Position numbers and translations under genes: made by a program
Part shown: positions 1 through 8,265 of the stretch, piece after piece
Numbering within the stretch: the first letter of the stretch is position 1
Layout: each line of letters starts with the position of its first letter
The notes under the pieces: model-generated
The model's database searches: none
The model's input: only the letters and a program-made list of their open reading frames with translations
What the model was told of the DNA's origin: nothing
Virus record (IMG/VR): IMGVR_UViG_3300025098_000215
Span: 1-28,543 of that record
Length of the DNA: 28,543 nt
Strand: one strand, 5' to 3'
Source: a virus

Positions 1-343
1 ATAAAGTATTATCTGAACTGTCAAAAGTATTTATAACTCTAAATTTTGCAGTTGCGTTTGTAGAAGTACCACCACCATATAACTGAAATGATGCTCTTAT
101 CATAATAAGAATTTTACTTGATGTTGCGCTAGGTGTTATTTGTGCAGTTATGTTTGAATCTGCAAATGAACTAGATGTTGTATTAAGAACAGATGATGTA
201 CTTGCATGAACTACTTGACCAATCTTACCTGTATCAATACCACTAGGCAAAGCACTAACACTATTTAAAGAAGCGTTGTTAATAGATGTGTTTGGTATTG
301 TTAATCCCGTGATTGAGGGTGCTGTTAATCTTGTGATTGCCAT
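1..343 (-). CDS. Tail fibre-like protein, C-terminus beyond window
   Basis: Partial gene running off the left edge. It starts MAITRLTAPSITGLTIPN, then has the motif GKIGQVVHAS and later ITPSATSSKILI. The same two motifs occur in the next gene upstream (343-966: GKIGQVIQT and ITPSATSSKVLI), so the two are paralogues. The ATG overlaps the stop of that gene as TAATG, which supports this start and suggests coupled translation. The motif set is common in marine-phage fibre or virion-surface proteins of unknown structure. A receptor-binding role is inferred from position and family style only. Confidence 0.8.
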   Translation of the reverse strand, partial: MAITRLTAPSITGLTIPNTSINNASLNSVSALPSGIDTGKIGQVVHASTSSVLNTTSSSFADSNITAQITPSATSSKILIMIRASFQLYGGGTSTNATAKFRVINTFDSSDNTL

Positions 344-966
344 TATGCTAGTACCTCCATTAGTGTCATAGTTGATATGGTTCTATGATTAGCAGCATTA
401 TCAATATTTTCACCTTCACTGTTTAATTTAAAAGTTTGACCACTATTTAATGTTATTTGTAATTTGTAAGTTATTTCTGAAGTAGTTGAAGGACTGTCTA
501 AAAATTGAACTGCACTATTAGTAGCTTTTTGGAAAACATTATTAGAAGTAAAAACAGTTCCTCTTGTTCTACTACCAGCAGCATCACCCAATCCAATAGC
601 TGTGGTTCCTCTTAATATTCTTGAAGCACTATATATATTACTTGTGCCACCATAATTAATTGAACAGTTTATAAGAACTTTACTACTTGTTGCTGAAGGT
701 GTAATAGTTGCATTAAAACTAGTAAGGTCAACATATGTACCACTAGATGATGTTATTTGTTTTATGTCTGGTATAACAGTTTGGATTACTTGACCAATCT
801 TACCACCACCAAAACCTGTAGCAGTTCCGTTATTTGTTATAGTAGCACCCGATGGAATTGATATAGTATCACCACTTGCACCAACAGTAATAGTACCAGA
901 ACTCTCATTAATAATATTATCACCAGAGGTGTTTTGAATATTGTCTACTTTAATAATTGATGTCAT
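343..966 (-). CDS. Tail fibre-like protein with GKIGQV/ITPSATSSK module
   Basis: 207 residues. The N-terminus (MTSIIKVDNIQNTSG) matches the start of the next two genes upstream (ILKVNTIQ, TLEVNTIA) and is followed by a Gly/Thr/Ser-rich linker. From about residue 52 the protein switches to the GKIGQV...ITPSATSSKVLI module shared with the left-edge gene. It therefore looks like a common attachment head joined to an exchangeable distal domain. It is separated from the upstream gene by one base (TAACATG). A virion-surface or receptor-binding role is inferred; no enzymatic motif is seen. Confidence 0.8.
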   Translation of the reverse strand: MTSIIKVDNIQNTSGDNIINESSGTITVGASGDTISIPSGATITNNGTATGFGGGKIGQVIQTVIPDIKQITSSSGTYVDLTSFNATITPSATSSKVLINCSINYGGTSNIYSASRILRGTTAIGLGDAAGSRTRGTVFTSNNVFQKATNSAVQFLDSPSTTSEITYKLQITLNSGQTFKLNSEGENIDNAANHRTISTMTLMEVLA

Positions 967-967
967 G

Positions 968-1504
968 TTATGCTCCTATTACCCTATATGCTCCGAAATA
1001 AGTTCCCTTATCATTACATTCAAATTTTTCTCCACTACCACCATGTGCTTCTACATATCCAAAAATTTCTAGGTAATCAGATGTTCCGTTCATATCAATA
1101 GTATTTGAAATACTTGTTGCTCGTTCTAAGGCGGTTGATGTGTTAAAAACACTACCTGTAAACATATATGCAGAACCGTTTTTATAAATATAAAGTCTAA
1201 CTGAATATAAGTTATAATCACCAGTGCCTAAATTAACATTACTATAAACAAAATACTTACCAGCTACTGTTGGAGTAAATCTATAATTAGTAGAGTTATC
1301 GTAGTTAGTATTAGTATCAAATCTTTCTGTATTAAATTGAACTTTTGTTATAGTTGCATGGCTAATACTTTGGTCGGCTGACAAATACGCTTCAAAAGCA
1401 GGAGTATTAGATGCAAAACTCTGTGTTAAATTTCCAGAACCATCGCTAGAGATAATGGCGTTGCCCCCTCTATCCTGTATTGTATTAACTTTTAATATGC
1501 TCAT
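968..1504 (-). CDS. C1q-like tail fibre protein
   Basis: 178 residues. It starts with the shared anchor MSILKVNTIQ. From about residue 35 a beta-rich domain begins with TPAFEAYLS and continues through DNSTNYRFTPTVAGKYFVY, the pattern of C1q/TNF-like jelly-roll domains that trimerise at fibre tips. The downstream half of the 1505-2074 gene is clearly homologous (DNSTNYRFTP, VAGKYF). The stop TAA of this gene lies just before the next ATG. It is probably a receptor-binding tip protein; the C1q assignment rests on motif resemblance. Confidence 0.8.
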   Translation of the reverse strand: MSILKVNTIQDRGGNAIISSDGSGNLTQSFASNTPAFEAYLSADQSISHATITKVQFNTERFDTNTNYDNSTNYRFTPTVAGKYFVYSNVNLGTGDYNLYSVRLYIYKNGSAYMFTGSVFNTSTALERATSISNTIDMNGTSDYLEIFGYVEAHGGSGEKFECNDKGTYFGAYRVIGA

Positions 1505-2074
1505 CTATGCTCCTATTAGTTTATATGCCATAAATCTTGTTTCATCTTGACCAGGTTGTATTTGTGAAGTGTCGCTAGTTCCTTTAACATGATATATATA
1601 CAACTCTATATAATCTGATGAGCCATTCATTTCTATAATACCTGATACAGAAGGTGACATAGTATAGCCAATACCATCAGTTCTATAATCCCATAATTGA
1701 CCTAAAACTGTACTACCATTCTTTTTAATTCTAGTAATACCTTGATACATATTACTTGGGTTAAGACCATTTATAGTTACTTGACCATAACAAAAATACT
1801 TACCAGCTACTTGTGGTGTAAAACGATAATTAGTTGAATTGTCATAATCATTATCTGTATCAAATACTTCAGTATTAATATTTACTTTTACTTCTGTAGA
1901 ATCACTGATACCTGTTTGAGTAGAACCAAGATGAGCCATAAAAGCAGGAGTATTAGTTCCACCAAATCCACTCTGTGTAGCACCACTCCCTAGTGTTACT
2001 GTATCTCCATTACCACCAATCGTAACTGTTGTTCCTGATTGAGGGGCTATTGTATTTACTTCTAATGTACTCAT
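1505..2074 (-). CDS. C1q-like tail fibre protein, paralogue
   Basis: 189 residues. The anchor MSTLEVNTIAPQSG is followed by a Gly/Thr linker, then a C1q-like domain from about residue 43 (TPAFMAHLG) with DNSTNYRFTPQVAGKYFCY. It is a tandem paralogue of the neighbouring 178-residue protein; their loops differ while core strands are kept, as expected of duplicated receptor-binding tips. The genes abut (TAG then ATG). The ATG at 2074 has AGGAA about 7 nt upstream. Base composition is very AT-rich here, unlike the next gene upstream. Confidence 0.8.
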   Translation of the reverse strand: MSTLEVNTIAPQSGTTVTIGGNGDTVTLGSGATQSGFGGTNTPAFMAHLGSTQTGISDSTEVKVNINTEVFDTDNDYDNSTNYRFTPQVAGKYFCYGQVTINGLNPSNMYQGITRIKKNGSTVLGQLWDYRTDGIGYTMSPSVSGIIEMNGSSDYIELYIYHVKGTSDTSQIQPGQDETRFMAYKLIGA

Positions 2075-2086
2075 AATTTATTCCTA

Positions 2087-2542
2087 CTATACTATCACAA
2101 AAGTACTACCAGATGGAATGGTTAAAGTTCCGCTGACAGTAATTGGTCCTGCGGCTGAAGCGTTCTTGCTTGCACCAATTGTTATGTTGTTAAATGTCTG
2201 CGCGTTTTGCGAGATGAATGTGGAGCTCAATGATGCTTGCCCTACGGTTGCATCCGTTGGAGTTCCGATATCAAATACATTTCCTAACAGCACGCCGCTA
2301 AACGTATCGGTCGCAAGGGGGGCACTGGTGAATGTAATCGTGTTGCCGCTAACAGTGTACGCCGTATTTGGGTACTGGACAACGCCTGAAATGCTGATGA
2401 TTAAAGACTGCTCTGTCTCTACAGAAATATTCTGCGAGCCAGACTGTAAAGTGAAACTTGTTAAGGTACCGTTGAATGATCCTGAGATATCATCTATGAG
2501 TTGATATGCGCCAGTCTGTGGTACTCTACCTATGTATGCCAT
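2087..2542 (-). CDS. Tail fibre-like protein, GC-anomalous
   Basis: 151 residues beginning MAYIGRVPQTGAYQLIDDIS. The first ~90 residues resemble the N-terminal domain of the 4057-4707 protein (MSYIGNQPAEKYTTF): an xYIG start, then a beta-rich unit in which a variable loop follows INNV/ISGVVQ and Y. The C-terminal part is a short Gly/Ser/Thr beta-helix-like tail (ITIGASKNASAAG). It is probably a short fibre or a fibre base to which other subunits attach. GC content is near 50% over the gene, counted by eye on four lines, against roughly 30% on either side, so recent acquisition is likely. Its start overlaps the preceding stop as TAATG. Confidence 0.75.
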   Translation of the reverse strand: MAYIGRVPQTGAYQLIDDISGSFNGTLTSFTLQSGSQNISVETEQSLIISISGVVQYPNTAYTVSGNTITFTSAPLATDTFSGVLLGNVFDIGTPTDATVGQASLSSTFISQNAQTFNNITIGASKNASAAGPITVSGTLTIPSGSTFVIV

Positions 2543-2856
2543 TATTTTAATACCTCTGTTGGAAATTCGTATGCTTCTATTTTTTCTACAGTATCTAGTC
2601 CTGTTGTAGCATCACGAAGTTGTTGTCTATAAGTTGTCATAGCATCAGACATTGTTAAATCACTACTGCTAGTCCAATCTGTTTTGGCTAATAAATTGTT
2701 TCTTTTCTCTCTAAGACTGTTTAATGCTCTATCAAGTTCTGAAGGTATAGCATCTAAATCTTTTTTTCTTTGTGCTATTTCTTCTGATGTCATATCTACC
2801 AATACTCCTTTAGGATTCTCTGGCGATACTACAAATTTTTTATTTTCGTTTGTCAT
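2542..2856 (-). CDS. Tail-fibre assembly chaperone-like protein
   Basis: 104 residues. The central segment (LREKRNNLLAKTDW, residues ~48-61) and the following YRQQLRD are the signature of phage tail-fibre assembly/XkdW-type proteins, which help fold or attach fibres. The tail ends with FPTEVLK. It lies between two fibre-type genes and overlaps both by TAATG junctions. A second protein with the same signature is at 3446-4057. The chaperone role is inferred from the motif and from location. Confidence 0.65.
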   Translation of the reverse strand: MTNENKKFVVSPENPKGVLVDMTSEEIAQRKKDLDAIPSELDRALNSLREKRNNLLAKTDWTSSSDLTMSDAMTTYRQQLRDATTGLDTVEKIEAYEFPTEVLK

Positions 2857-3446
2857 TATTTTATCCCATATATTCTAAATTCAGACCTTGAATTAAAATT
2901 ACCTGAATAGTTTAAAAACCTTATACCAGTCACTGATGTCGCTGAATCAAGAGTTGTACCCATAAAGACAGTATTAAAACCACTAGCATTATCTTGAGCG
3001 TGAAATACTGTGTCACATACTGTTTTTTCACTAGCAAATGGATTATAGACAAACATTTTTACACTAGGCTCTGCTACATTTAAAGAGACTTTACCATGAT
3101 GAATTGATGTTCCACCCCAATTACCAATACTACTTACACCAGAGCCTCCAATTTCCATTCTTCCATTAAGACCTGCATTATAATAATTTGATGTTGTAAT
3201 TTCATTATTAGAAGAATCTTGAAATCTAAAACTTACAGTACCTGTTGCAGATAAATTATAACTAGCTAATACTAAATAAAATTTATAAGTGCTTGTAAAA
3301 CACCCATTAAATACTTGTGTTGCTGTACCACCGCCTGTAGCACTAGCAACTTGAACCATATCGTTTGGTGTTCCAGTAACAGTACCTGTAAAGTCATAAG
3401 TATCTGCAAGATTCATACTCTCTGCTTGTATTTTAGATATAGCCAT
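2856..3446 (-). CDS. Virion surface/tail fibre-like protein (MAISKIQAES type)
   Basis: 196 residues starting MAISKIQAESMNLADTYDFTGTVTGT, a start seen on many marine-phage tail proteins. The rest is a beta-rich domain (VSFRFQDSSNNEITTSNYYN, FRIYGIK at the C-terminus) without catalytic motifs. It has TAATG overlaps on both sides, so it is translated in a chain with the assembly-type proteins at 2542-2856 and 3446-4057. Probably a fibre tip or adhesin; precise role unknown. Confidence 0.7.
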   Translation of the reverse strand: MAISKIQAESMNLADTYDFTGTVTGTPNDMVQVASATGGGTATQVFNGCFTSTYKFYLVLASYNLSATGTVSFRFQDSSNNEITTSNYYNAGLNGRMEIGGSGVSSIGNWGGTSIHHGKVSLNVAEPSVKMFVYNPFASEKTVCDTVFHAQDNASGFNTVFMGTTLDSATSVTGIRFLNYSGNFNSRSEFRIYGIK

Positions 3447-4057
3447 TATTCGATCTCCTTTGGAAACTCACCAAGTGGTCTAGTAAAAGTTTCATCTTCT
3501 TGTTCTGTGTATTCGTATAAAGTTTTCAGTGCATCTACATCTGCTACCGCATTGATCTTTGTTTCCATATCATTAGATGCTGTACGAACTGCAGCTCTGT
3601 ATGTAGAGATATCTGTAGGTACAGAATACTCTGCAACTTCTGCTGCTTTAACTACATGCCAATCTGTTGGCGCTAATAAGCCTGCAGCTTGTTGTTTAAT
3701 AATAGAAATCTTTTGTTCTTTTAATCCATACTGTTTGATATCACCCACGACTCTATCAGAAGGAATCTCATCTTCTTCAGTAAATAAAATATTAGTTAAA
3801 GGTTTAGCGGTAGAAGTACCGTAAGAACCAGTAACAGTCCCACCGTTAAAAGCGTATGTGATGTTCGTATTAATGTAATACGCTTCATCCTTTTTGTTTT
3901 CCGAATTAACATTGATCTCATAAAGTCCTATCGCATTCCTTTCTGCTTCAGTCCATAATGTGAAAATTGTTTTAGGATATTGTACACCGTTAAGTTCAAT
4001 CCCTTTGCTAGAAGATACTGTCTTAACGAATTGATTATTTTCTACTAGAGCAAACAT
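3446..4057 (-). CDS. Tail-fibre assembly-type protein, longer paralogue
   Basis: 203 residues. The N-terminal half (MFALVENNQFVKTVSSSKGIELNGVQYP) looks like a small beta domain, found in front of assembly domains in other marine phages. The C-terminal half carries QAAGLLAPTDWHVV and later YRAAVRTASNDME, the TDW...YR signature also present in the 2542-2856 protein. It follows the fibre gene at 4057-4707 with a TAATG overlap, the usual fibre-then-chaperone order. Function is inferred from the motif. Confidence 0.65.
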   Translation of the reverse strand: MFALVENNQFVKTVSSSKGIELNGVQYPKTIFTLWTEAERNAIGLYEINVNSENKKDEAYYINTNITYAFNGGTVTGSYGTSTAKPLTNILFTEEDEIPSDRVVGDIKQYGLKEQKISIIKQQAAGLLAPTDWHVVKAAEVAEYSVPTDISTYRAAVRTASNDMETKINAVADVDALKTLYEYTEQEDETFTRPLGEFPKEIE

Positions 4058-4707
4058 TAGCTTACGTTGACGCTCCTTCCTACTTCATATAAATTTGTAC
4101 CATCGCTTCTAAATACTAGAATATCTTTTGCGGCAGCTGCCGTACTTAATGTAGGAGCTATCCCGTTAGTAAACTTGTATACAGTATTGAAGCTAAGAGT
4201 TCTAGATCCTGTACCATCTTGAATAATCATTAGACCATAAAAGCCTCCAGCATTTTGATTGGTTGGAGCCGCTAGTGTTCTGTTACCACCTAGAGTTACT
4301 TTAGCTACTTGTTGTGTTTCTAAGTTCCAACTGATCGTTGCTCCATCAGTTAATGTTGCTTCAGCTACATATAGTTGTGTTGGAAATTCAAATGATGTGT
4401 TACTGTTAAACATGTTAGCAGTAATACTGTTAGCACCTGGTGTAATTGTTTGCACTGCTTTACCAATAAATACGCAATACATTGTATCAGTTCCAGCAGT
4501 TGCTGCTGATAACACTAGGTTAGTTCCGTCTGCTGTATAAGCATAAGATGACCCAGGTTCTTGGCGCACGTTATTGATGAAAAGAGCAATCTCGTTTTCA
4601 TTTGCTACAGGGTGATCAAGCGTATATGTAGTTGTAGCACTAGTTGTAAAGTGCTGAACAGAGAAGGTTGTATACTTCTCGGCTGGTTGATTCCCTATAT
4701 AACTCAA
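4057..4707 (-). CDS. Tail fibre protein, xYIG N-terminal type (TTG start)
   Basis: 216 residues. The N-terminal ~105 residues (SYIGNQPAEKYTTF, LFINNVRQEPGSSY) form the domain widely found at the base of marine-phage fibres. A second beta-rich part follows (NRTLAAPTNQNAGGFYGLMI, ~140-160). The start is TTG at 4707: there is no in-frame ATG at this end, and AAGGAG lies 7 nt upstream. It resembles 2087-2542 in its first domain. Likely a structural fibre. Confidence 0.75.
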   Translation of the reverse strand: MSYIGNQPAEKYTTFSVQHFTTSATTTYTLDHPVANENEIALFINNVRQEPGSSYAYTADGTNLVLSAATAGTDTMYCVFIGKAVQTITPGANSITANMFNSNTSFEFPTQLYVAEATLTDGATISWNLETQQVAKVTLGGNRTLAAPTNQNAGGFYGLMIIQDGTGSRTLSFNTVYKFTNGIAPTLSTAAAAKDILVFRSDGTNLYEVGRSVNVS

Positions 4708-4717
4708 TTCTTACTCC

Positions 4718-5044
4718 TTATGTTGATATATCATCTACTGCTGAAACCCATACGTCAGCTGAAGATGCTGTATCAGAAATTACTTTTAATGCATCGCCCG
4801 ATTGGACTACGAATTTCGCGCCACCGTCTAATACCTGCAAAGATGAACCTGCAGGAATCGGCGCATCTTTGACCAAGTAAATATCATTACTTGCATCATT
4901 AATATATACATCTACGTTAATAGCGCTAGATGTAATATTTGCGACTGAGATTCCAACTACAGTATCATATGAGTTTGCAGTAAAGAGGGTAGCTGCGGAA
5001 GTTCCTACCGCGTTAGAAGTATATCTTCTAAAATTTTGTGCCAT
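4718..5044 (-). CDS. Small virion structural protein
   Basis: 108 residues, MAQNFRRYTSNAVGTSAATLFTAN. It is beta-rich with a central VDVYINDASNDIYLVKDAPIPAGSS, an immunoglobulin-like or cupin-like strand pattern. Proteins of this kind sit among tail genes in marine phages, but their role is not established. The ATG at 5044 has AAGGAG/AAGGA upstream. Only 10 bases separate its stop from the next gene. Confidence 0.75.
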   Translation of the reverse strand: MAQNFRRYTSNAVGTSAATLFTANSYDTVVGISVANITSSAINVDVYINDASNDIYLVKDAPIPAGSSLQVLDGGAKFVVQSGDALKVISDTASSADVWVSAVDDIST

Positions 5045-5055
5045 TCCTTACTCCT

Positions 5056-5556
5056 TTATAATGCAATCGCCATTGCGATTACGAATCCACTTGATGGAAC
5101 AGTTGTTAAATCTGTACCATTTACTGTTGTAACTTGGAGGTCAGCTAATGCATTAGCTACATTAGTACCATCCGAATAAACAAACGCGTCACGCCCAGCA
5201 GGTACAGTAAATGTTGTACCACTACCAGTTGTTAGGATTATGTCATTACTATCTGCTGTATTGTTCAGCACCATGTACACTGTTTCTAGTGCAGGTATGG
5301 TAACCGTACAAGTGCCCCCTGGTGAACCTCCGAAGTTAAGGACAAAGTTTCTTCCATCTTCGTCAGTGTAAGAAGTGGGGTCAGTAGTAAATGTTAATGT
5401 GTGTGTTGTACCTGATAATGAAACAGAAGCATAACCTGTAATCTTGTTCTCAAGACGTTTTAAGTTATCATTCGTTTGATCTCCCCAGGTGTTATCGTTC
5501 TCACCTGTGGTCATTAAACGTAAGTTTAAACCACCGTTACTCCAGGTAGATGCCAT
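5056..5556 (-). CDS. Tail fibre-like structural protein
   Basis: 166 residues. It starts MASTWSNGGLNLRLMTTGEN followed by DNTWGDQTNDNLKRLE, a beginning typical of phage fibre proteins whose first ~40 residues dock onto the tail. The remainder is Thr/Gly-rich beta structure (TTGSGTTFTVPAGRDAFVYSD). The start is fixed by the TAATG overlap with the upstream gene. Function is inferred. Confidence 0.75.
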   Translation of the reverse strand: MASTWSNGGLNLRLMTTGENDNTWGDQTNDNLKRLENKITGYASVSLSGTTHTLTFTTDPTSYTDEDGRNFVLNFGGSPGGTCTVTIPALETVYMVLNNTADSNDIILTTGSGTTFTVPAGRDAFVYSDGTNVANALADLQVTTVNGTDLTTVPSSGFVIAMAIAL

Positions 5557-6011
5557 TAACTAATCCTTATAATTGCGTTACTTGCGTCTGCTGTTGGAAA
5601 CTCAATGGTAAATGTACCATTAGAAACCGAATAATCTGCTCCGAAATCTAACACCATTAAGGCTGAGTTAGAATCGTCTGTGTTATAAATTATACAACCT
5701 CTTGTAGTAAATGTAGCACTTGACCATGATGTATTAGCAAAATCACAAACTGCTGTTGATCCATCTAATGTAGGAGTTACACTTACTAAAGTGTTACCAC
5801 CTGTAGTATATCCACTACCATTAGCTAGCTCATCACTGTTTCCAGTTACGTCTGTGTAATTTGTGGTCGAGGCGCCATAAGTACCGCTTTGGGCTGATTC
5901 AGCTTTAATCAGAGCAATCTTAAAAGTATTACCTGAACCATTAGTTAGGTCGTGTTTACTTTGTAAAATCTCTTGTTTAAAGCTATTACATATTGCTGAT
6001 GTAATTGCCAT
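5556..6011 (-). CDS. Tail-associated structural protein
   Basis: 151 residues, MAITSAICNSFKQEILQSKHD. The N-terminal helix precedes a beta-rich body with a KIALIKA strand and a CIIYNTDDSNSALMVLDFG strand. The family is common in marine phages next to connector genes; its function is not established. Three bases separate it from the upstream adaptor gene, and its stop overlaps the next ATG (TAATG). Confidence 0.75.
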   Translation of the reverse strand: MAITSAICNSFKQEILQSKHDLTNGSGNTFKIALIKAESAQSGTYGASTTNYTDVTGNSDELANGSGYTTGGNTLVSVTPTLDGSTAVCDFANTSWSSATFTTRGCIIYNTDDSNSALMVLDFGADYSVSNGTFTIEFPTADASNAIIRIS

Positions 6012-6014
6012 GCT

Positions 6015-6704
6015 TTATTGTCCTCTCTGCATTGTTCTTAGTTCACCATTACGAAACTCATCATTTCGCATTCTTACTTGTTCCTCATTCGCCAATGTTT
6101 GGATTGCTCGATTGTAATAACCTTGCCATAGTTCTATTACTTGAGGTGTCTCTTTCATATATCCTATAGCTTCAATCAGTGTACCGTATAGTATGGCGTC
6201 TGGGGCATTATCACCTAGATAAGTGTTTTGATTGCTTGGTGATAACCCTGGAACTCTAATAGTATACCCTATTTCTACTGTTGTTGCAAGGGCTGGAGTT
6301 GGTCCAAACAAGAAATTAGTTTGTCGATTTCCACTTGTATATGTTGTTCCAGTTTGATTTAAGGCATAGTATTTAACTGTGCCCGTACTCGACGGATTCT
6401 TATTGTACTCTTTGATAAATGATTCATCTTTATCTAATAAGAAATCTCCATTCAGAATCCTTAAGTATCTTGGTATAACCATGTCAGAAGGTACTGCTAC
6501 TGTTGCCGTGCCCCCTGTCAAGGATAGTGTTGAAATTTTTCTGAAGGCAGTAAGGTCTGTCTCTTTTGCTATACGTAATTCAGCTAATTCAATACACAAA
6601 TCAATAGGAGCTTTACCGCTACCTGTTGCTGTTGTAAAAGATACGGCTGAATTTTCTAGCCAATCTTGCACGTTTTGTTTAAGTTGATTATATGTTAATC
6701 CCAT
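6015..6704 (-). CDS. Head-tail adaptor/tail tubular-like protein
   Basis: 229 residues. The N-terminal helices (LTYNQLKQNVQDWLEN, LCIELAELRIAKETD) and the C-terminal segment with APDAILYGTLIEAIGY match the general pattern of podovirus adaptor proteins that sit under the portal. A longer frame from a TTG at 6716 exists, but the ATG at 6704 overlaps the preceding stop as TAATG and has GGGG 7 nt upstream, so it is preferred. The assignment to the adaptor role is moderate. Confidence 0.7.
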   Translation of the reverse strand: MGLTYNQLKQNVQDWLENSAVSFTTATGSGKAPIDLCIELAELRIAKETDLTAFRKISTLSLTGGTATVAVPSDMVIPRYLRILNGDFLLDKDESFIKEYNKNPSSTGTVKYYALNQTGTTYTSGNRQTNFLFGPTPALATTVEIGYTIRVPGLSPSNQNTYLGDNAPDAILYGTLIEAIGYMKETPQVIELWQGYYNRAIQTLANEEQVRMRNDEFRNGELRTMQRGQ

Positions 6705-7546
6705 TATGTACCCCAAGCATTAGCACCCCAGGAATCTGCACCCCATCCTGTGTTGTCTATTGCAATTGATATTGTACCAAATCCTGTTGAAAGTTGCAAC
6801 CCGTTCACGTCTTCTCCTGTATTAATTGTTGGAGTACCGATGCCAGTTGCAGCTGATTGATTTGGTGATGTTATTGTAGAACTGGATTGGAATGTTAGAG
6901 AGCCTATGCCAGATGTTAATTCTTGACCAGCAGGTACTTCAGTACCACTAAAATTTAATCCTGCAGCTCCGTGCTCTGAAGCTAAAGATTGCCCTGTTGG
7001 ATCAGCGGTTGAGCTAGCACTAAATGTTGGACTACCTTTTGCTGTAGTCGCTGACTGACCAACCACGTTTTCTTGCGCACTGAAACTAAATGAACCGAGT
7101 GCTGTTTGTAATAATTGTGAATCCGCATCCTCTGCAGTATTGATAGTCACGGAACCACGTGTAGAAGATAGTGCTTCACCGATAAGTGTGTAACCTGTGG
7201 CAATTGTTGGGATGCTAAAAGCAGTTTGCATTATTAAAGAATCTGCTTCTTCTCTAACTGCGATACTTATAGATCCAAATGCTACTTGTGCTGGTGGTGA
7301 ATACCCAGAACCATAGATACCAAAACGTACTGTTGTAGGTACGTTGTCACTATCAGGTCTAGGATTTTCTAATGATGTTGCTTCGGGTCCGAGCTTAGGT
7401 GGTGTGAGTTGCGGGTGTTTGGGCTCCCAATCTTTTTTGTAAACTCGAAGCCCATTCCACTCTGTTCGCGCATCTTTGTATCGTATCTTCCTGCCAGAAC
7501 GATCGTCTATCAGATATGCATATTTACCTGAAGCTCTTTTAGCCAT
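6704..7546 (-). CDS. Repetitive virion structural protein
   Basis: 280 residues. The first ~75 are basic and Trp-containing (KYAYLIDDRSGRKIRYKD, EWNGLRVYKKDWEPKHPQ). From about residue 90 onward the chain is made of roughly 24-30 residue units beginning with G-S/T-hydrophobic (FGSISIA, RGSVTINT, LGSFSFSA, KGSPTFSA, IGSLTFQS, IGTPTINT, FGTISIA). The last residues are WGADSWGANAWGT. The repeats suggest a regular beta structure. It lies between the two adaptor-like proteins, so it is probably part of the neck or tail; role unknown. Confidence 0.7.
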   Translation of the reverse strand: MAKRASGKYAYLIDDRSGRKIRYKDARTEWNGLRVYKKDWEPKHPQLTPPKLGPEATSLENPRPDSDNVPTTVRFGIYGSGYSPPAQVAFGSISIAVREEADSLIMQTAFSIPTIATGYTLIGEALSSTRGSVTINTAEDADSQLLQTALGSFSFSAQENVVGQSATTAKGSPTFSASSTADPTGQSLASEHGAAGLNFSGTEVPAGQELTSGIGSLTFQSSSTITSPNQSAATGIGTPTINTGEDVNGLQLSTGFGTISIAIDNTGWGADSWGANAWGT

Positions 7547-7551
7547 CGCCC

Positions 7552-8265
7552 TTAGTACCCGCGAATCTTAGGTTGAATATAAAAACTTGCTCTTTCTCTA
7601 TCCTCTTCTTTTGCAAACTGCCACTCTTCCACATAAATAGATTTCAATTCACCACGTCTAGCGGCATCTACTTTAGCAGGATTTTTATTAGCTATTTCAA
7701 AAGCTAGCCCACTAATTAATGCTGGTAAATATCTTCTAGGGATATCTGGGTTTTGTGTATATGTATCTGTTACATCTTGCGGATATCTAATAGTCCAGCA
7801 AAGTAATTGATAATATGTTTGATCAGGTACAGGAAATAAATATCCTGTGTGAGATGCTACGCCTGAGGAATCATACTGGCTGTTACGTTCAACTGCATAT
7901 TGAACAGGCTTGCCTTTTGTAGATTTGTTTGGGTAGTTTAAATATTCAGATAAACTGATTCTTTCACAAGCTGTATCTGTTGAAGGTGTGCTGTTAGTGT
8001 CACGTACACTAGCATCTAATATATCAAGATATTGATTTGAACCAATAGAGAATGTAGATTGATTTTGTGTAAGATTAATTGTTGTTAAATCAAGAGTGAA
8101 TAAATTCACGCCTTCATTAACCCATTTAGTCAGAAGTAAGTTGAGCGAACGTCTAGCTGTTACTAAGTCGTAACCCGACTTGAGTTCTAATCCGACGCGC
8201 TCGTGCGCCTCTTGTATTATTTCAGCTATGTCAAGGCTGAACGTGTATGTGCCAGAAGTTGCCAC
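7552..8265 (-). CDS. Tail tubular/head-tail connector-like protein (GTG start)
   Basis: 237 residues. The segment DIAEIIQEAHERVGLELKSGYDLVTARRSLNLLL (described by its ends: residues ~12-45) and the later RRYLPALISGLAFEIANKNP are typical of podovirus tail tubular A/gp4-like connector proteins that bind the portal. The start is GTG at 8265, preceded by AAGGGGGG. The gene sits five bases before the next one. Connector function is a moderate-confidence family inference. Confidence 0.72.
   Translation of the reverse strand: MATSGTYTFSLDIAEIIQEAHERVGLELKSGYDLVTARRSLNLLLTKWVNEGVNLFTLDLTTINLTQNQSTFSIGSNQYLDILDASVRDTNSTPSTDTACERISLSEYLNYPNKSTKGKPVQYAVERNSQYDSSGVASHTGYLFPVPDQTYYQLLCWTIRYPQDVTDTYTQNPDIPRRYLPALISGLAFEIANKNPAKVDAARRGELKSIYVEEWQFAKEEDRERASFYIQPKIRGY

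Noticed and set aside
2118-2504. 128-residue plus-strand frame opposite the GC-rich fibre gene
   Set aside because: It is antisense to a gene with fibre-type sequence, TAATG coupling and proper start; open frames of this length are expected in GC-richer DNA. No family is recognised.
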